Positions 11,236 through 47,906 of a stretch of DNA of 64,000 nt are shown here, piece after piece. The DNA comes from Petrosia ficiformis (taxonomy: Eukaryota > Porifera > Demospongiae > Haplosclerida > Petrosiidae). A model generated the notes under the pieces. That model did not search any database. It saw only the letters and a list, made by a program, of their open reading frames with translations, and was not told where the DNA came from. The DNA lies in the NCBI GenBank assembly GCA_947044365.1, contig OX345636.1:310001-374000 (forward strand), in the 5' to 3' direction. Both the position numbers and the translations under genes were made by a program. The number at the start of each line of letters is the position of its first letter. The stretch's first letter is position 1.

Positions 11236-12751
11236 ATAACCACAGCCATATAGTAACATGCATATGTATTATTGCTTGCTAAATTTTAATCCACTCAGTT
11301 TTAGTTATACCACACGTCAGAAGTCAAACCATTGAGCTGTTACTATGTACTACACTCTTCCATTGATTCACATTCTTAGACTTCTTGAATAGAATTCAGA
11401 AATTTCTGAAAAGCTCACTAGTGGATAAGGATAACTTCCTGCAATGAATTAATTTATGTAGTCTCCAATCTAGTTTCAGTAGGATAGTGAAATGTTTGAC
11501 GCTACTAAAATGAGATAATGATATGATTTACTTGTGACGCATTTTTTAGAACGTAGGAGACTACTGAATTATATTGAACATGGAAAGCAGTAGAAAGCTA
11601 AAGTTATATTGTACTATTTTTCTTCATTATTATAGCTTTTACTCGAAATCAACATCAAATTTATCATCATGACAAAATGTGTACATGTATAAGTATGAAG
11701 TGAAACAAAATGTTGTTTAAAACTCACTCTGTTAGGACCATCCATTTTTAATTAACAATGTATTCAATTGACAACTCATCAATGATTCAGTTCTTAAATT
11801 CATGTTTTTTTAATTGTATTCCAAATCTAATATTATGCATATCACATTCTCCATGTAATTACTGAATCCTATAGTGTTGAAGATTATATCAGGCTATTCT
11901 TAGCTCTTATAGAGTTATGTAGTACATGATGTTTGACAGCATTCCATAGTAAATTAGTAATCACAGTTTACATATCAGTATTACTCCCACTATTAATATA
12001 CATAAGACTGTAAATTGATAACATCATTATTATAAGAACATGCATCAAGATAGCAAGACTTATACTATAGTAGTTAATTAAAATCAGCAGATATGGTATA
12101 ATTCATATAAGCAATTAAACAAATTCATAGTTAATAAACTTTTATGTTTATTAGTTTGACTGAAATTTTGTCTTTTAAGCACAGAGGAGTTGAAAATAGA
12201 ATGTTTTACATCATTAAAACTGGACAAAAAGAATTTCTCCCTCTTGAATATTCTATTCTAGTATACATTCATTATAGTGAAAACAATATAATATATTATA
12301 TCACTATAGCAAGTAGTTGTGAATACGTTATTATTGGTACATACATTGTACATGAATTTGTAGTTATATGATATCTGTTTACTCCACAGTTAGAAATAAA
12401 TAAAATTATAATTATATTTTTGTTGTTAGTATCAGGCTAATTCTCAATTTACAATCACACTTGTGGCAAGTATTCTGTCACTTCTGTGACACAAGTGGAT
12501 TGATATCCTTATCCACATCTTACACCACTGAAATACATGTGTAAGGCTTAATTGTGTGTATAGTACAAAGCTTGACTTGATAATAATAATAATTTATAAC
12601 AAAATAAAGATTTCCCATACCAATATGATTTAATGACACAGATAATACTCATCAGTTTATAATTATATATCAGATGTTTTCATGGTAAATACATGTAGTT
12701 TCACTTCAAAATATAGATTACTCATCAAACTGTTGTTGCTAACAGAAACGC
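11236..12751. other. AT-rich DNA, no feature recognised
   Basis: Low-complexity AT-rich sequence. The open frame at 12,144-12,371 shows no protein-like composition. Confidence 0.5.
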
Positions 12752-12784
12752 ATGATGGCTACTGATTTAACAAAGCGTGTCATA
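12752..12784 (+). CDS. Candidate first coding exon of the ankyrin-Roc-death gene
   Basis: ATGATGGCTACTGATTTAAC opens a short frame (MMATDLTKRVI) that ends in phase 0 at a consensus donor, ATA/GTAAGT. The first ankyrin-like exon at 20,320 also begins in phase 0, so the two join in frame. The 7.5-kb intron between them would contain a hAT MITE, a pogo element and a RecQ-bearing element. The evidence is only the start, the donor and the phase match, so treat as tentative. Confidence 0.3.
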
Positions 12785-12870
12785 GTAAGTGAAGTATAAT
12801 AAATCATAATTATTATAATTGTGGTCTACTTATTAATGTGTGTTTTTGTTATATTAATGATAGTGAATTG

Positions 12871-13180
12871 TAGTGATACACCAATAAGAGATTTTACCAA
12901 TATTCCGATAAACTGATAATTACTTTAGATGTAATGTAATGATGCCGATTCGATATTACATATATTTAGCTACCTTCTGTTTTCTAATTCTTTAAAGAAA
13001 ATGACCATTTCCTCAATAATTACAAGTAACATAAAAGCAATCATTGATGGTATAATGATATCATTGGTACACTTGCTGCAATATCGATTACATCTGACAG
13101 AAATAATCGATACCAAAAATAAAAATAATGGCTGATAATGATCGATACCAATTACCAAGCTCAATATCGGTGCATCACTA
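12871..13180. mobile_element. hAT-type MITE (TAGTGATRCACC ends)
   Basis: Termini TAGTGATACACCAATA and TATCGGTGCATCACTA are inverted repeats. Flanking 8-mers GTGAATTG and GTGAATTA differ at one base, consistent with an 8-bp target duplication. 310 bases, no intact transposase. A degraded relative lies at about 9,130-9,430. Confidence 0.85.
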
Positions 13181-15072
13181 GTGAATTACTATACCTTTTT
13201 ATATCTATTAGCTAATTAGCTGCTATTGTTATTGTGTGTGTAAAGTTAATTAGACCATATAATTAAGCTTTATCATGGGGTCAATACAATGGATTAAAAT
13301 GAATCCTATATAATCATAACGAATAAGGAGTGTCCTGAACAACTACTCTAACTAGTTGAATAATCAACTAAACATGGAGCTGTCAACAACAATTCTTGTT
13401 CGTCGACTTGGAGTAATTATTTTGCACTTGCACATTTCATAGACCTAGAATGAGTACCTTCCTGGGATGACATGAAGTCATGCCAGTAGGGTACTTGTTC
13501 AAAGTCTATTGTGGCAGTACTTTGATAATCTTCTTAGATTGAATTGTAACAGTAAACATTGTAGTAATTATTATTATCATTTTCCAATCATAATAGTAAA
13601 TTAATGTTCATGTTTGTGGTTATATTAATCGATGAGATGAGTAGAGAAACCCCTCGTCATTCAAACCATAAATGAATTCATGTATATATACTGAAATGAA
13701 AGTACAAAAAGGAGTAGAATAAAAAAAAACAGTTTTAATTGTAGTCATAAGTTTACTAGTTATATATATAGCTGAAGTTCGTTGGTATGATTGTGGCTTT
13801 GGTTTCATTCCCAGCAGTCCATATCACTTTGATCTTTTGACATTTTGAGTTGCAAATTCTACATTGTGAGCTGCTAAATGCACCCATGGTCGATGGTTGG
13901 CCAATCACACCATGCATTGTACCGAATCTTTTTGGATGTCTAGGAATTGCAGAGTATCTCCACAGAACATATTAGCCCTAAAACCTATAGATCATCCCAT
14001 GACTGTCTGTTCCTCTTACCATTTGTTTCAAAGTATCCAGTATCCCTGTATACTATTATTATATAGTATAGCTGATGGTAACTGGATTGTCATACCTGCC
14101 CATCCCCTTTATGTCAGAGAATGTCTGTACACCATAGTAACTCTGGGACTGTTAGAATTATCCAAACAATTCCTGAACCTTTCAGTAAAAGCGGCATTGA
14201 TTGTAATAAATGTAATGAACATTACCTAATGATAATCAATTATAATTATGTGTATTTCATTATGTGGACTTCCAAATTATCTAGCATCATCTATGCTACA
14301 TATTATATTATGTATATGATAATATTTAGTACATACATCAGAACAGAACACATTACCCTAGCTTTCTAAATCACACCTTTAGTTATAAAAAGACATTGCT
14401 ACTTAGCTAGTACATAATCATTCTGATTAGTGGCATTGTTTATCAAGCCAGATAGCATGATAAGTTTGGAGTATGTAATGAATACTTGATTTAATAAAAT
14501 GAACTATACCTCATAAGCATTGACAACTTTATAAACCTCAACTGTATTAATAAATTATAAATATTGACATCTATAACTACAAAGAATAAATTTATCTCCA
14601 ATTTGTTATAGAATCAACAATTTTTTTAACATTTATTCCTATATTTAGCTGAATATTAACAAAATTTTAAATATTGTTTTCAAACTGAGTTATGAGCAAC
14701 CTCATAAATGATTATACTTTATTGTTGCTTCACTTTAGTTTCACATTTTAATAATTTGTATAGTTATCCTACAATAATATCATTTGCTGTCAATACGAAT
14801 ATGATTCAGTTTCTAGAAACATTAGTTTCTTTCTTATGACACACCCAACTACAACAACTGGATACATAGATTTCACTAAGGGGTGTGTCCCAGTCATGAA
14901 ACGCTTAAATAGAAACCAATAATTCTAGAAATATATTGAAGAAGGGCAGGTAAACTTTTGCATTTGTTTCACTTAGGGATGGTATTATCACACTATCACA
15001 CAAACTTGCCACTACCATGCTTGCTGAACAAATGGATATTCAATATTCTAAACCTTTTTCAAGTACATAATA
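13181..15072. other. AT-rich intron-like DNA with a less AT-rich ORF region
   Basis: 13,897-14,229 is a 110-codon plus-strand frame in a locally less AT-rich patch (13,800-14,240). An overlapping second frame reads a Cys-containing tail (CNKCNEHYL). No family recognised and no clear splice borders. The rest is AT-rich. Confidence 0.3.
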
Positions 15073-17096
15073 TGAAACACATGTTCCAATTATGAAACAC
15101 CAAACAATAAACACAACAAAATGTTCCAAACATATATATAATACATACACAGTTTCAACACTATATTAAGACACACATGATTTACATGCATATGTTTCGG
15201 GTACTTCATTGGCACTTTCAAAACCGGCACAATCTGCGTCATACCATTCTTCACACATAGAGCATTGAATCCATGTAGCACTTCGATCTCCATAATGTTC
15301 ACCACAAATTGGACATTCACAATCTGATTCTGACCCATAATCAAGTTGTGATCCTGATTTTTTTACTTCTTTCGGGGCCTTTTTCTTCTCTGTCAATTTC
15401 TTTTTGGGTTTAACAGAGGTCTTGGATTTGGATTTTGCACTTTCTTTATTTTTTTTCAGGTTGGTTAAAAATGTATCTTCAGTTAAACAAGCTGCAGTTG
15501 GATTATATGCTTCTTTAGGCTTATGTTTAGTTTTACGTTCAAGCCGGGGCCTAATAAGGAGATCATCCATTGCTTGTGATAATTCCGACTCGTGAGGTGA
15601 TTCATTTGAAACACAACTACTAGGAGCACAAGTTTCCATTGAATTAGTTGTGCTTCCAGAAGTATCAAGTTCAACTCCACTCTGTTGAACAATGGTCTTT
15701 GAGGGTGCATACTCCCTATCATGAATACAACCTGGGTTAAGGGATAGATACCAGTCTTTCTGAACCCACTCATCAGATTAATAGGAGTCAATGCCTTAGG
15801 CCAAGCATCTGCTAGTAACTAGGAACATCCTCGGTAGTTGGCACACGCCCAGGTGAGCTTCGAATCAGATTATTCACTGCTTTTCCAATATAGGTTTTGA
15901 AACTACTAAATACCCCAACATCCAATGGCTGTAAAACATGTGTAGTGTGAGAGGGTAAGCACAAAATATGAATATCGTTCATCTTTGCCAATTCAATTAA
16001 TTCTACTGAAATGTGACTTGAGTGTCCATCTTGAATCAGCAATACAGGTCTAGCAGGAGGAATGTGGTCTATGAAGAATTGAAACCATTTAAGGTATAGG
16101 TCAGTATTTACCCAACCTTTCTTTTGTGCAGTTAGCAAACTTCCAGAAGGGGCTTTTTCTTGAAAAGAATGGGGGATGCGTACTCGTGGGAAAATTAACA
16201 TTGGTGGAATGGTGTGTCCACAAGCTGAGCCACAAGCAATGACTGTATGGTTTTTTCCCTTTTCACTGGCAACAACTCGATGAACATTTCTCCTGCACAT
16301 ATTGGTGACCACCTTCCCTTTATGCTGTACTAAATTTAAACCAGTCTCATCCACATTGTATATTTGCATGGGTTTAGTGATGAGGTTCAAACGTGCATAA
16401 AGTGCACCTAGCTTTGCAAAAAAATCCTCTACTATTTTAGGATTTACAGCTTTGGCTCTTGCATATGACAATTTCTGTGGTGAGCGCAATGTAAGATATG
16501 CATGTCGTTGTCTGAATGCATCAAACCACTTTCTTCCTGCTGTACCATCCCTAAATGGGTGATTGATTCCACTTTTTTCAGCAATTTGAAATGCCAAACA
16601 CATGACCTCTTGACGGGATAACCCAAATCCCATTTCAGACATATTTACAATGTAATTCACCAGTCTTTCTTCAGCATTCACTGTCAACACGGGATTTGGA
16701 CCTGGTCTACAGCCTAACATCACAGCTCCACTTGTTCTACGATACAGAGTTGTCACAGGTACATTATACTTACGGGATGCTTCTCTGATTGAACCTCCTT
16801 GAGCACAAAATGATACAGCGGAGTGCTAGCCTACAAAAATATCAATAAATAAATGCTACAGTTAGGTAACTTGATTCATTTTTACCTTTCTATGATGTTT
16901 TGTGCCTTTTCGATTCCACCACACGTGTAAGCTGACTCTATATTTGCGCATGCGCACTAAACATAGAACTTCAATCGAGGCCTTCGAAGGTTCAAAGGTT
17001 GATTTTAGGAAATTCAGGTTATAGGACGACTGAGTACAACCCTACGGCTACGTGTGTGCAACAAAAAAGAATCGTTTCATAATAGGTGCTGTTTCA
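15073..17096 (-). mobile_element. Pogo-type DNA transposon
   Basis: Terminal sequences TGAAACACATGTTCC...ATTATGAAAC (left) and, on the opposite strand, TGAAACAGCACC...ATTATGAAAC (right) form imperfect ~28-bp inverted repeats, each flanked by TA (15,071-15,072 and 17,097-17,098). Length about 2.02 kb. It encloses a pogo-like transposase with a PHD finger. It lies between the candidate first exon and the first ankyrin exon of the plus-strand gene. Confidence 0.8.
15166..16951 (-). pseudogene. Pogo/Tigger-like transposase with C-terminal PHD finger, frameshifted
   Basis: A first exon may run 16,951-16,886 (MRKYRVSLHVWWNRKG..., donor GTAAAA, phase 0). The main frame runs from about 16,825 to 15,812. 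It starts with a psq/CENP-B-type helix-turn-helix (SIREASRKYNVPVTTLYRR), then a DDE_1 nuclease with catalytic aspartates in YNVDETG, LIQDGHSSH and QPLDVGVF. The reading frame breaks near 15,813-15,818, continues as LADAWPKALTPINLM and GFRKTGIYPL, breaks again near 15,738, then continues to a Lys-rich linker and a PHD-like zinc finger (CPICGEHY...WIQCSMCEEWYDADC...CKSC), ending at 15,166. It would cut and paste the element by TA-targeted transposition. Two single-base frameshifts imply a dead copy, unless they are sequencing errors. Confidence 0.85.
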
Positions 17097-17543
17097 TATC
17101 AGGTACACGTACCTTACATATATTTAAAATCCCTCACACATATTTCGGAGGGTAGATGATACAATTTTCTTCCAATTTTCTGAGTGGATGAGGTGACAAA
17201 TTGTGGAGACCTAATTATTACACATTTGAGTTCCTACAAGTAGTACTCCATACTAAAAGCAATGATACACAAAAAAGTGGCGGCTTCCAGCATCATGTAT
17301 GTATATATGAAATTGGAAAAATAATCAGTCCTCTGAATTATTTGCATTTTAAAAAAATGGGAAGAAAACAACAGGGCTATACAGGATATCAACATAAAGT
17401 ATTTCATGAATTCAATTTTCTCCATGATTACTACTTTATTATAATTATGATGAATTTATAACATATCTCACTAGTGGAATATAAAGTGGTAATTAAATGA
17501 TAACTATTGGTATTATTACTGAATAGGAGTAATAATTACTGTA
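17097..17543. other. AT-rich intron-like DNA
   Basis: Overlapping open frames on both strands at 17,201-17,461 have no recognisable features. Confidence 0.4.
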
Positions 17544-18100
17544 GTCTCGCAAGCCACACCCAACCCTGAAGTGGGGAAGGGACTGGTCATAGTCTTAACA
17601 TAACCTTGTAATACAGGAATGCAATTACCGTGATTATTAAAATGTGTTAGCTCCACCTAATAATGGTGACAATTGCATTAGCAAACAAACCCAACATCCA
17701 ACACTAAAATTCCAGCTTCCAATCTTTTACTCTTAAAACACTCCACTTGACCTTTCACAAGCGCGTTTAAACTCCCAATATTGCCTCTTAACAGATCAAA
17801 TATCAATGGTATAGTTGCATAGTAAACATGTTTAACATAACCAGCTAAGAGTAAAATAAAAACATCTTTCCTACTAACAAATTCTATTGTGGCTTCTTTC
17901 TGCTTTGTCTCAAATCCCAAACATCTCTCTGCTACTTCTATCATCAACACCTCCATGTTAATGTTGCTGTGCTTCTGTTCTGATGTTAAAACGTTCTGTT
18001 ATTTGGTCAGAGAGCAACATACAGAGTGCCATGAACAAGCTGATGTAAAGGCCGTGTCCAGACCCTTTCCCACTTTAGAGTTGGGTCTGACTTGCGAGAC
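17544..18100. mobile_element. TIR element enclosing a helicase fragment
   Basis: Long inverted repeats: left GTCTCGCAAGCCACACCCAA, then CCTGAAGTGGGGAAGGGACTGG; right, on the other strand, GTCTCGCAAGTCAGACCCAA, then CTCTAAAGTGGGAAAGGGTCTGG. Over 43 bases about eight mismatches. No transposase inside; the only coding-like content is a RecQ-like helicase piece. Target duplication not evident. Confidence 0.75.
17678..17956 (-). pseudogene. RecQ-like helicase fragment with destroyed Walker A
   Basis: The 92-codon frame follows the N-terminal RecQ/DEAD-type helicase pattern: LGF.TKQKEATIEFVSRKDVF, a motif I region, then IPLIFDLLRGNIGS, then a shortened motif Ia region and QVECFKSKRLEAGILV. The expected TGYGKS loop reads AGYVKH, so the nucleotide-binding Gly-Lys-Ser is lost. 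The segment between GS and QVE is shorter than expected. The rest of the helicase (DEAH box and later motifs) is missing. It cannot be active. It sits inside a TIR element, so it was either captured or is a relic of a helicase-encoding transposon. Confidence 0.7.
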
Positions 18101-20319
18101 GATAATTAATGTGTATAACGCTCATACAAAATTCTTGTATGAAACCCTACTGTATGGTGGTACTAGGGAGTGGGCGGATGCGACTCCAATCAGTTTCGAA
18201 ATGGAATATTATATAATATGACACTAACCTGGTGTAATGCCAACCTTCATATCTTCTGATCAGCTTTATATTGGCGTAATTGAGGAAAACAGGCTAAAAT
18301 CCCAAACACACATAAGTACAAAACCACGAAAGCCACGCCCACCAATCATAGCGTGCACCAAGTACAATGCATTTTGAGAACATGAATGAAGTCGTTTTCT
18401 GAAAATTCATTTTACTTTTATAGTTACAAGAGGCTGAAGAAAGCTGAAATCAGTAGCTTTTCAGTGAAAGCATATAATTTACCTTTCTAGGCACTATCAA
18501 ACTCCAGTTACTCTGCCAGGGTTTGCCACCCACTGCCCCCTCCACCACCCGTAGGGTGTGTTTAGCTTTGTTTCTGAAAATAAACTATTCACCACCCGTA
18601 GGGTGTGTTTAGCTTTGTTTCTGAAAATAAACTATCAGTGAAAACATTTAGGCCCAATAATTATACCCCCGCAACACCCATAGGGTGTGTTTAGCTTTGT
18701 TTCTAAAAATAAACTGTCAGTGAATACATTTAGGCCCAATAATTATACCACCAGGTGGGTGTGGCTTCCAAAAAATACAGAATTGTATGCAGCAAGAAGC
18801 TGGCAAGACTAGACACTGATTGGAGTTTCTAAACCTCTCCTCCTAGTACAGCGTTTATAGTACTAACCATAATCTACCAAAAATGTAGTAACTAAAAAAC
18901 AATATTTCAACTTCCTTTCAATTAGAAGCAAAACCAATAATTTTGTACTGACCAATCACATCACAGATGCCGCCCACACATTCGCGTTTTAATTACTATG
19001 TATTCCTAGTGAAAACATGAAGGAAGTTTACAGAAAAGAAGTAAAAGAAGATATCCCAACTTTTAGCGACTGTATATGATTTTGATGAGGATGAAAACTT
19101 TACCTCCATTGAGGACACACTGTAATGGTACTATAGATATGTCAAACTGAGCCTTAATCTTGAACTATAATTACAGTATTCTAAGATACATACTTTACAT
19201 CAATACTCAATAATGTAGATGATCACTACTGAGATTTATATACATATCCAAGCTCAACATCTAACAGGAAGTCTGAATTACCTTGCCGACACTGAAAGGA
19301 TCGTTCGGATTGAAAATTGAAGCCAAGAATACACTGGAAGACAGATCAACTGGTTGACTCATTGGAAGTGGAAACTTTAAACTCCAGACTGACAACACAA
19401 GTACAAATATTTGGAAATTGTGAGATCCAACCCTTAAGTAGTGCCTATCTCCAGTACTGGACAGTAATGAAAGGATTTGTGAATTCACCATCGTGCTTGA
19501 TAGGTCTTCTGTATGAGTGTGCACAACTATTTTAAAGTGTGTAGGTAACACTGGTTTAAAAATCCCTACCTTGGTATCCAGTCTTTCTGGAATATACAAA
19601 AATAAATATATCCTAAATAGATTATACTACATAACCCATTATTGATTGGTCAGACATTATTCATACCCCAACTAGCTGTATGTCATATCTCAAGAAGTGA
19701 TATACTAACCACAAACTATTGTAGTGTTTTAATGGAGTCTAAGAGTTTTGTATCATTTCATCAACCATATTAATTATCATCAGTTATATGTAGATATACT
19801 AATATTGGGAATACTATAGTTATTTATAAAATGAACATGTACTTGTAAAGTTTTGAGGATTTGTGTCTCATAATACAAATTTTGTGATAATAAGTGGAAA
19901 TACAATAATTGATATATTCCTTATATTGTATGATTTTCTATTATATATTTGATACCTCATATACTGTTCATGTGTGTGAATGATTATTGATAGCATTTAT
20001 TAGCATTTTATGAGAGACATAATAATTATTGGAATGATAAATTGATTCAACGATTTTATTAATCATGTCATTTTACTCATAACAGATTATTTATATATCA
20101 TAGCCTTTTCATTATTTGATGATTCTAATCTAACATATTACATAATCAATAATGAATATTAATAGATACAAGTGTAATAACAATTTTATATTCAAGTTAA
20201 TATAATGTATAATTTTCTTAATTACATAATCATAATTTGTAATTTTAATTATGATAAGGTGTCTATCAAATAAGTTTGTAAATGCAAGTGCTTTATATTG
20301 TTTATGATTTATACTATAG
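18101..20319. other. Intron-like DNA with three tandem 'GTAGGGTGTG' units
   Basis: At 18,540-18,760 a unit containing GTAGGGTGTGTTTAGCTTTG and AAATAAACT occurs three times (about 18,550, 18,598, 18,680). 19,261-19,600 holds overlapping open frames on both strands with no recognised domain. The rest is AT-rich. Confidence 0.6.
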
Positions 20320-44749
<24,430 letters not shown>

Positions 44750-46190
44750 GAGTGTATTTTGTTGTAACAAGTTTTAACCATTAAGTATTTCTTGTGATGT
44801 ATATTTAGTAACAATGTATGTTGTTTTTTGCCCCTGAATATAATGTTCTCTTGATTATAATTTTTTTTAGTTGGTAAGTATAGTATTAGAAAGTAGAATA
44901 GGTATTTCTAGTGATGTATATTTAGTAACAATGTTTTTTTTTGCCTCAGACTATTATTATAATTATTTTTAGTATGATATTGGAGATAAGTTATTGATTT
45001 TGTATTTACTTTTGCCATTATTTGTAGTAAAATAATTATGATGTAATATAATAATATATTTTGGGGGATTTTGTTGTACCACCATGTAATCGATACACTG
45101 TAAAATGTAACTTGTTAAAATAACCCATCTTGGTAGTATAATTATAGCTACCCACTTTGTGGTTATTTGTGTGATACGGGATTAATTTGAATGTTTGTGG
45201 TTTAAAAGTACAATATACTACACATGCATGGGTGAAACTAACCATTAGTTATTTTTTTAATCCTGTATATTATGATGGTTTATATCAATCCACTCACTAT
45301 ATGGTTACAGTTACATATATACTGGTTGGCAGTTTTACAATGGCCATATTTATAAAGTTTGGAAACTTTGTGAGAATTCATGTCGTTTGTATAGTCCAGA
45401 GTGATAACTGGTAACAGGAAATATGTGAGTGTCAATAATTGAATACTACATGGATCATATAATGTTGTCGTGTAAATATAAACGGAAAGAAATAGTTGTA
45501 ATGAGTTTAGTTCCAAGATATCTAACTCCCTACCAAATAGAGGCTCACAATCTTAAACACTTAATACTAGAAAACAGTTGTTCTTATATTTTAAACTACT
45601 TAATTTTAACCATCTATATATACATAATGACTACGCTATTGGAACCATACAGAGGCAATTGTTGTCAGCAAAGAGTTGTTTCTTGGCCAAAAAAGCTACC
45701 TGTTTGAATATGATAAGCAAGCCAATGTTGGTGTTGATTTGACAGTGTGAGAGTAATATTCTTGAAATAACCTAAAACAAGCAGCTTGCTTAAAGGAAAT
45801 TGAGTTAACCATATCTCAATATCCATGATCATATAAGTGGCACATGTTGGATGATTTCATTTGGATAGTGCACCATATAGTGGAGTTTTTTATCTTACAG
45901 GTTGTGAGAAGATGTAATATAGGTTATCATTATCAGTTCTGTACAATACTCTTTAGCATGGATTTGTACACAGCCCCACCCAGACCCAGGGTGGAGCTGC
46001 TTGCAAAGCGTATGCACATGCACATTGCTCTTGCAACTGCTAATGAAAATTATTCCAGCTGTAATTATTCCTTCAATAATCTGGACCTTGCTTTCATTCT
46101 ATCTTTGGTCTTTACAAATATTGTAGCAAATTGTATCAACTTTTACATTACAATTAAATTACATATTATTATAATTATATATACCGATAC
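44750..46190. other. Intergenic DNA, AT-rich
   Basis: Contains a short repeated motif (GATGTATATTTAGTAACAATG at about 44,797 and 44,914). Open frames at 45,187-46,221 have no splice or domain support. Confidence 0.5.
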
Positions 46191-46534
46191 ATGGAAGCAA
46201 CCCGTATTCCCGAGGAGGTAGCAAAATGTTTGGAGTGTGAGCTTGGAATGCCTCAAGATTACTGTCATACATTTATCAGTGTCTTTTGAACATAATATGA
46301 CCCATATACATATAGTTGTTGTCCAATAGGTACTTTATGTTGAATATATTTCTTGTTTTCACTAAAGAAACTAACTATGCATGAAATCAGAATTATTTAC
46401 TTCAGTGGTAAAGCTGTTGTCATAATGTTCTGCTTTTAGATAATTACATTGATGGAGAAGGGTTTAATAACCTGACGCACATTGATTTAGAGAAGTTGGT
46501 GAATCCAACTGGACTGTGTAAAAAGATTCATTGA
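46191..46534 (+). CDS. SAM-domain exon pair
   Basis: Exon 1, 46,191-46,278, starts MEATRIPEEVAKCLECELG and continues MPQDYCHTFI, with donor A/GTGTCT in phase 1. Exon 2, 46,440-46,534, follows acceptor TGCTTTTAG and reads NYIDGEGFNNLTHIDLEKLV then NPTGLCKKIH-stop. Spliced, the 60 residues fit one sterile alpha motif: EEV..CL, GMP..Y...F, IDG..F..LT..DLE.L, TG...KI. SAM domains form polymers or bind partners. A stop lies in frame upstream of the ATG. Either it is a tiny SAM-only protein or the TGA is a break in a longer gene: the frame at 46,733-46,957 could be a continuation, since SAMD3-like proteins have a SAM domain followed by an FxIPxFW-type segment (memory, unchecked). Confidence 0.6.
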
Positions 46535-46732
46535 CATATAGTGGTTAGTGGAGTATATACTCCTTTTATATTTGTAGCTTCTAATGCATTGCTTCACCTG
46601 TTTCAGTCCCTTGTTACGTTACATACTTCTTGATTATAATATTTCATATAACTCCATTCATCCTGCAAAGAGTGATTGTTTTGTTGATCATATTGTTGAC
46701 AGTGATACATGTACATATACTTCACTTCTACT

Positions 46733-46957
46733 ATGAAAAATGATTCCAGCAGTACTTCTATTCTCACCTCAAATGTGTCTAACTCTCCTAAATCAAATCA
46801 TTTTCCAAAGTCATTTTCTATACCTCATTTTTGGGGAGATGTTGTAGATTCTGTCCTAAAAAAATCATGTCACACCAAAGAAACCGTTGATATAATTATT
46901 ATGCACATCAACGAAAATATATGCACTCAATCAATGACCTACATCAGCTCAGTGTGA
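46733..46957 (+). CDS. Hypothetical ORF downstream of the SAM exons
   Basis: MKNDSSSTSILTSNVSNSPK leads to FSIPHFWGDVVDSVLKKSCH and TKETVDIIIMHINENI, ending TGA at 46,955-46,957. A Ser-rich start followed by an amphipathic, protein-like segment. No clean acceptor joins it to the SAM exons. The IPxFW pattern recalls the region after SAM in SAMD3-like proteins, at low certainty. It could be a decayed part of the same gene. Confidence 0.35.
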   Translation: MKNDSSSTSILTSNVSNSPKSNHFPKSFSIPHFWGDVVDSVLKKSCHTKETVDIIIMHINENICTQSMTYISSV

Positions 46958-47261
46958 TAGTATAGCTTTGGACCTTCTCAAACACACTAGGCTGTTAATA
47001 ATGTGACTTGGCATTGGTCTGTACTTTAACATTATCACAAGTTACCTTAAGAGTTGTCAATGTTGTTATAACCATTACCAACACAACATATTACGTTTAC
47101 CCTTACATTGTCAGCTGGAATGATCATACAACTTTTGTAACGCTCAGTTTTAAAAAATAAATTCCAACCTGTTAATAAGACCAATCTTTGTTTTCTGTGT
47201 GAACTGAAAGAACCTATCTTTCTCGATTTGTAAAAGAGTATGAAGCAAAGTGTCGCAGTAT
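46958..47261. other. Intergenic, AT-rich
   Basis: Nothing recognised. Confidence 0.5.
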
Positions 47262-47715
47262 TAAAGGATATACCAACATATACTAAGACATAGGACTATT
47301 TGAACTTAGGAAACATAGGTACAGGTCCAAGTATCAAAGGATATCACCACATAACGTAGGATATGGGAGTACTTGGACTTCAGACACATAGATACAAGTC
47401 CAAATATCGAAAGATATCCCAACATATCCTAGGATATGTGACTACTTGAACTTAGGATACATAGGCAAAGTATGGAAGGATATGCTGGGACATGAGACTA
47501 CATGGATTAGGACAAATAGATACAAGTTAAAGTTTAAAAGGATATCCCAGTATATCCTAGGACATAGGATTACTTGGACTTAGGACAAATAGATACAAGT
47601 CCAAGAATCACATGTGTAAATACATGTCCAAGTATCATAGGATATCCCAACATATCCAGGGACATGGGACTACTTGGACTTAGGACAAATAGACAGCAGT
47701 CCAAATATCTGTGGA
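47262..47715. repeat. ~65-70-bp minisatellite
   Basis: About six to seven diverged units containing AAAGGATATCCCAACATATC, CTAGGACATAGGA, CTACTTGGACTTAGGA and ATAGATACAAGTCCAAG. No conserved frame. Confidence 0.9.
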
Positions 47716-47731
47716 TTTTGTGTTTAATCAG

Positions 47732-47906
47732 TGTCGCTAAAACACAAATAACTGAAATCCACATTACAGCATACAGATATATTAAACACTTGCAGGAGGA
47801 CCATATTAGTAGGATTGAAATACAAGTTGGAGGGAGGCGAGTTAACTCAGCATTCAAGTGTACATATTACATAGGCAATTATATAAAACATTTTAATAGG
47901 CAGTAG
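47732..47906 (+). CDS. Hypothetical terminal exon
   Basis: After a TTTAATCAG acceptor the frame reads VAKTQITEIHITAYRYIKHL, QEDHISRIEIQVGGRRVN and ends YIGNYIKHFNRQ-stop. The composition is protein-like and amphipathic, but no domain is recognised and no partner exon is found. Could be chance. Confidence 0.25.

Noticed and set aside
19261..19599. 112-codon minus-strand ORF and overlapping 72-codon plus-strand ORF
   Set aside because: No domain, no consistent splice sites, and open frames on both strands; left as unexplained.
45187..46221. Overlapping ORFs of 75-125 codons between the large gene and the SAM exons
   Set aside because: AT-driven composition, no domain, no splice support.
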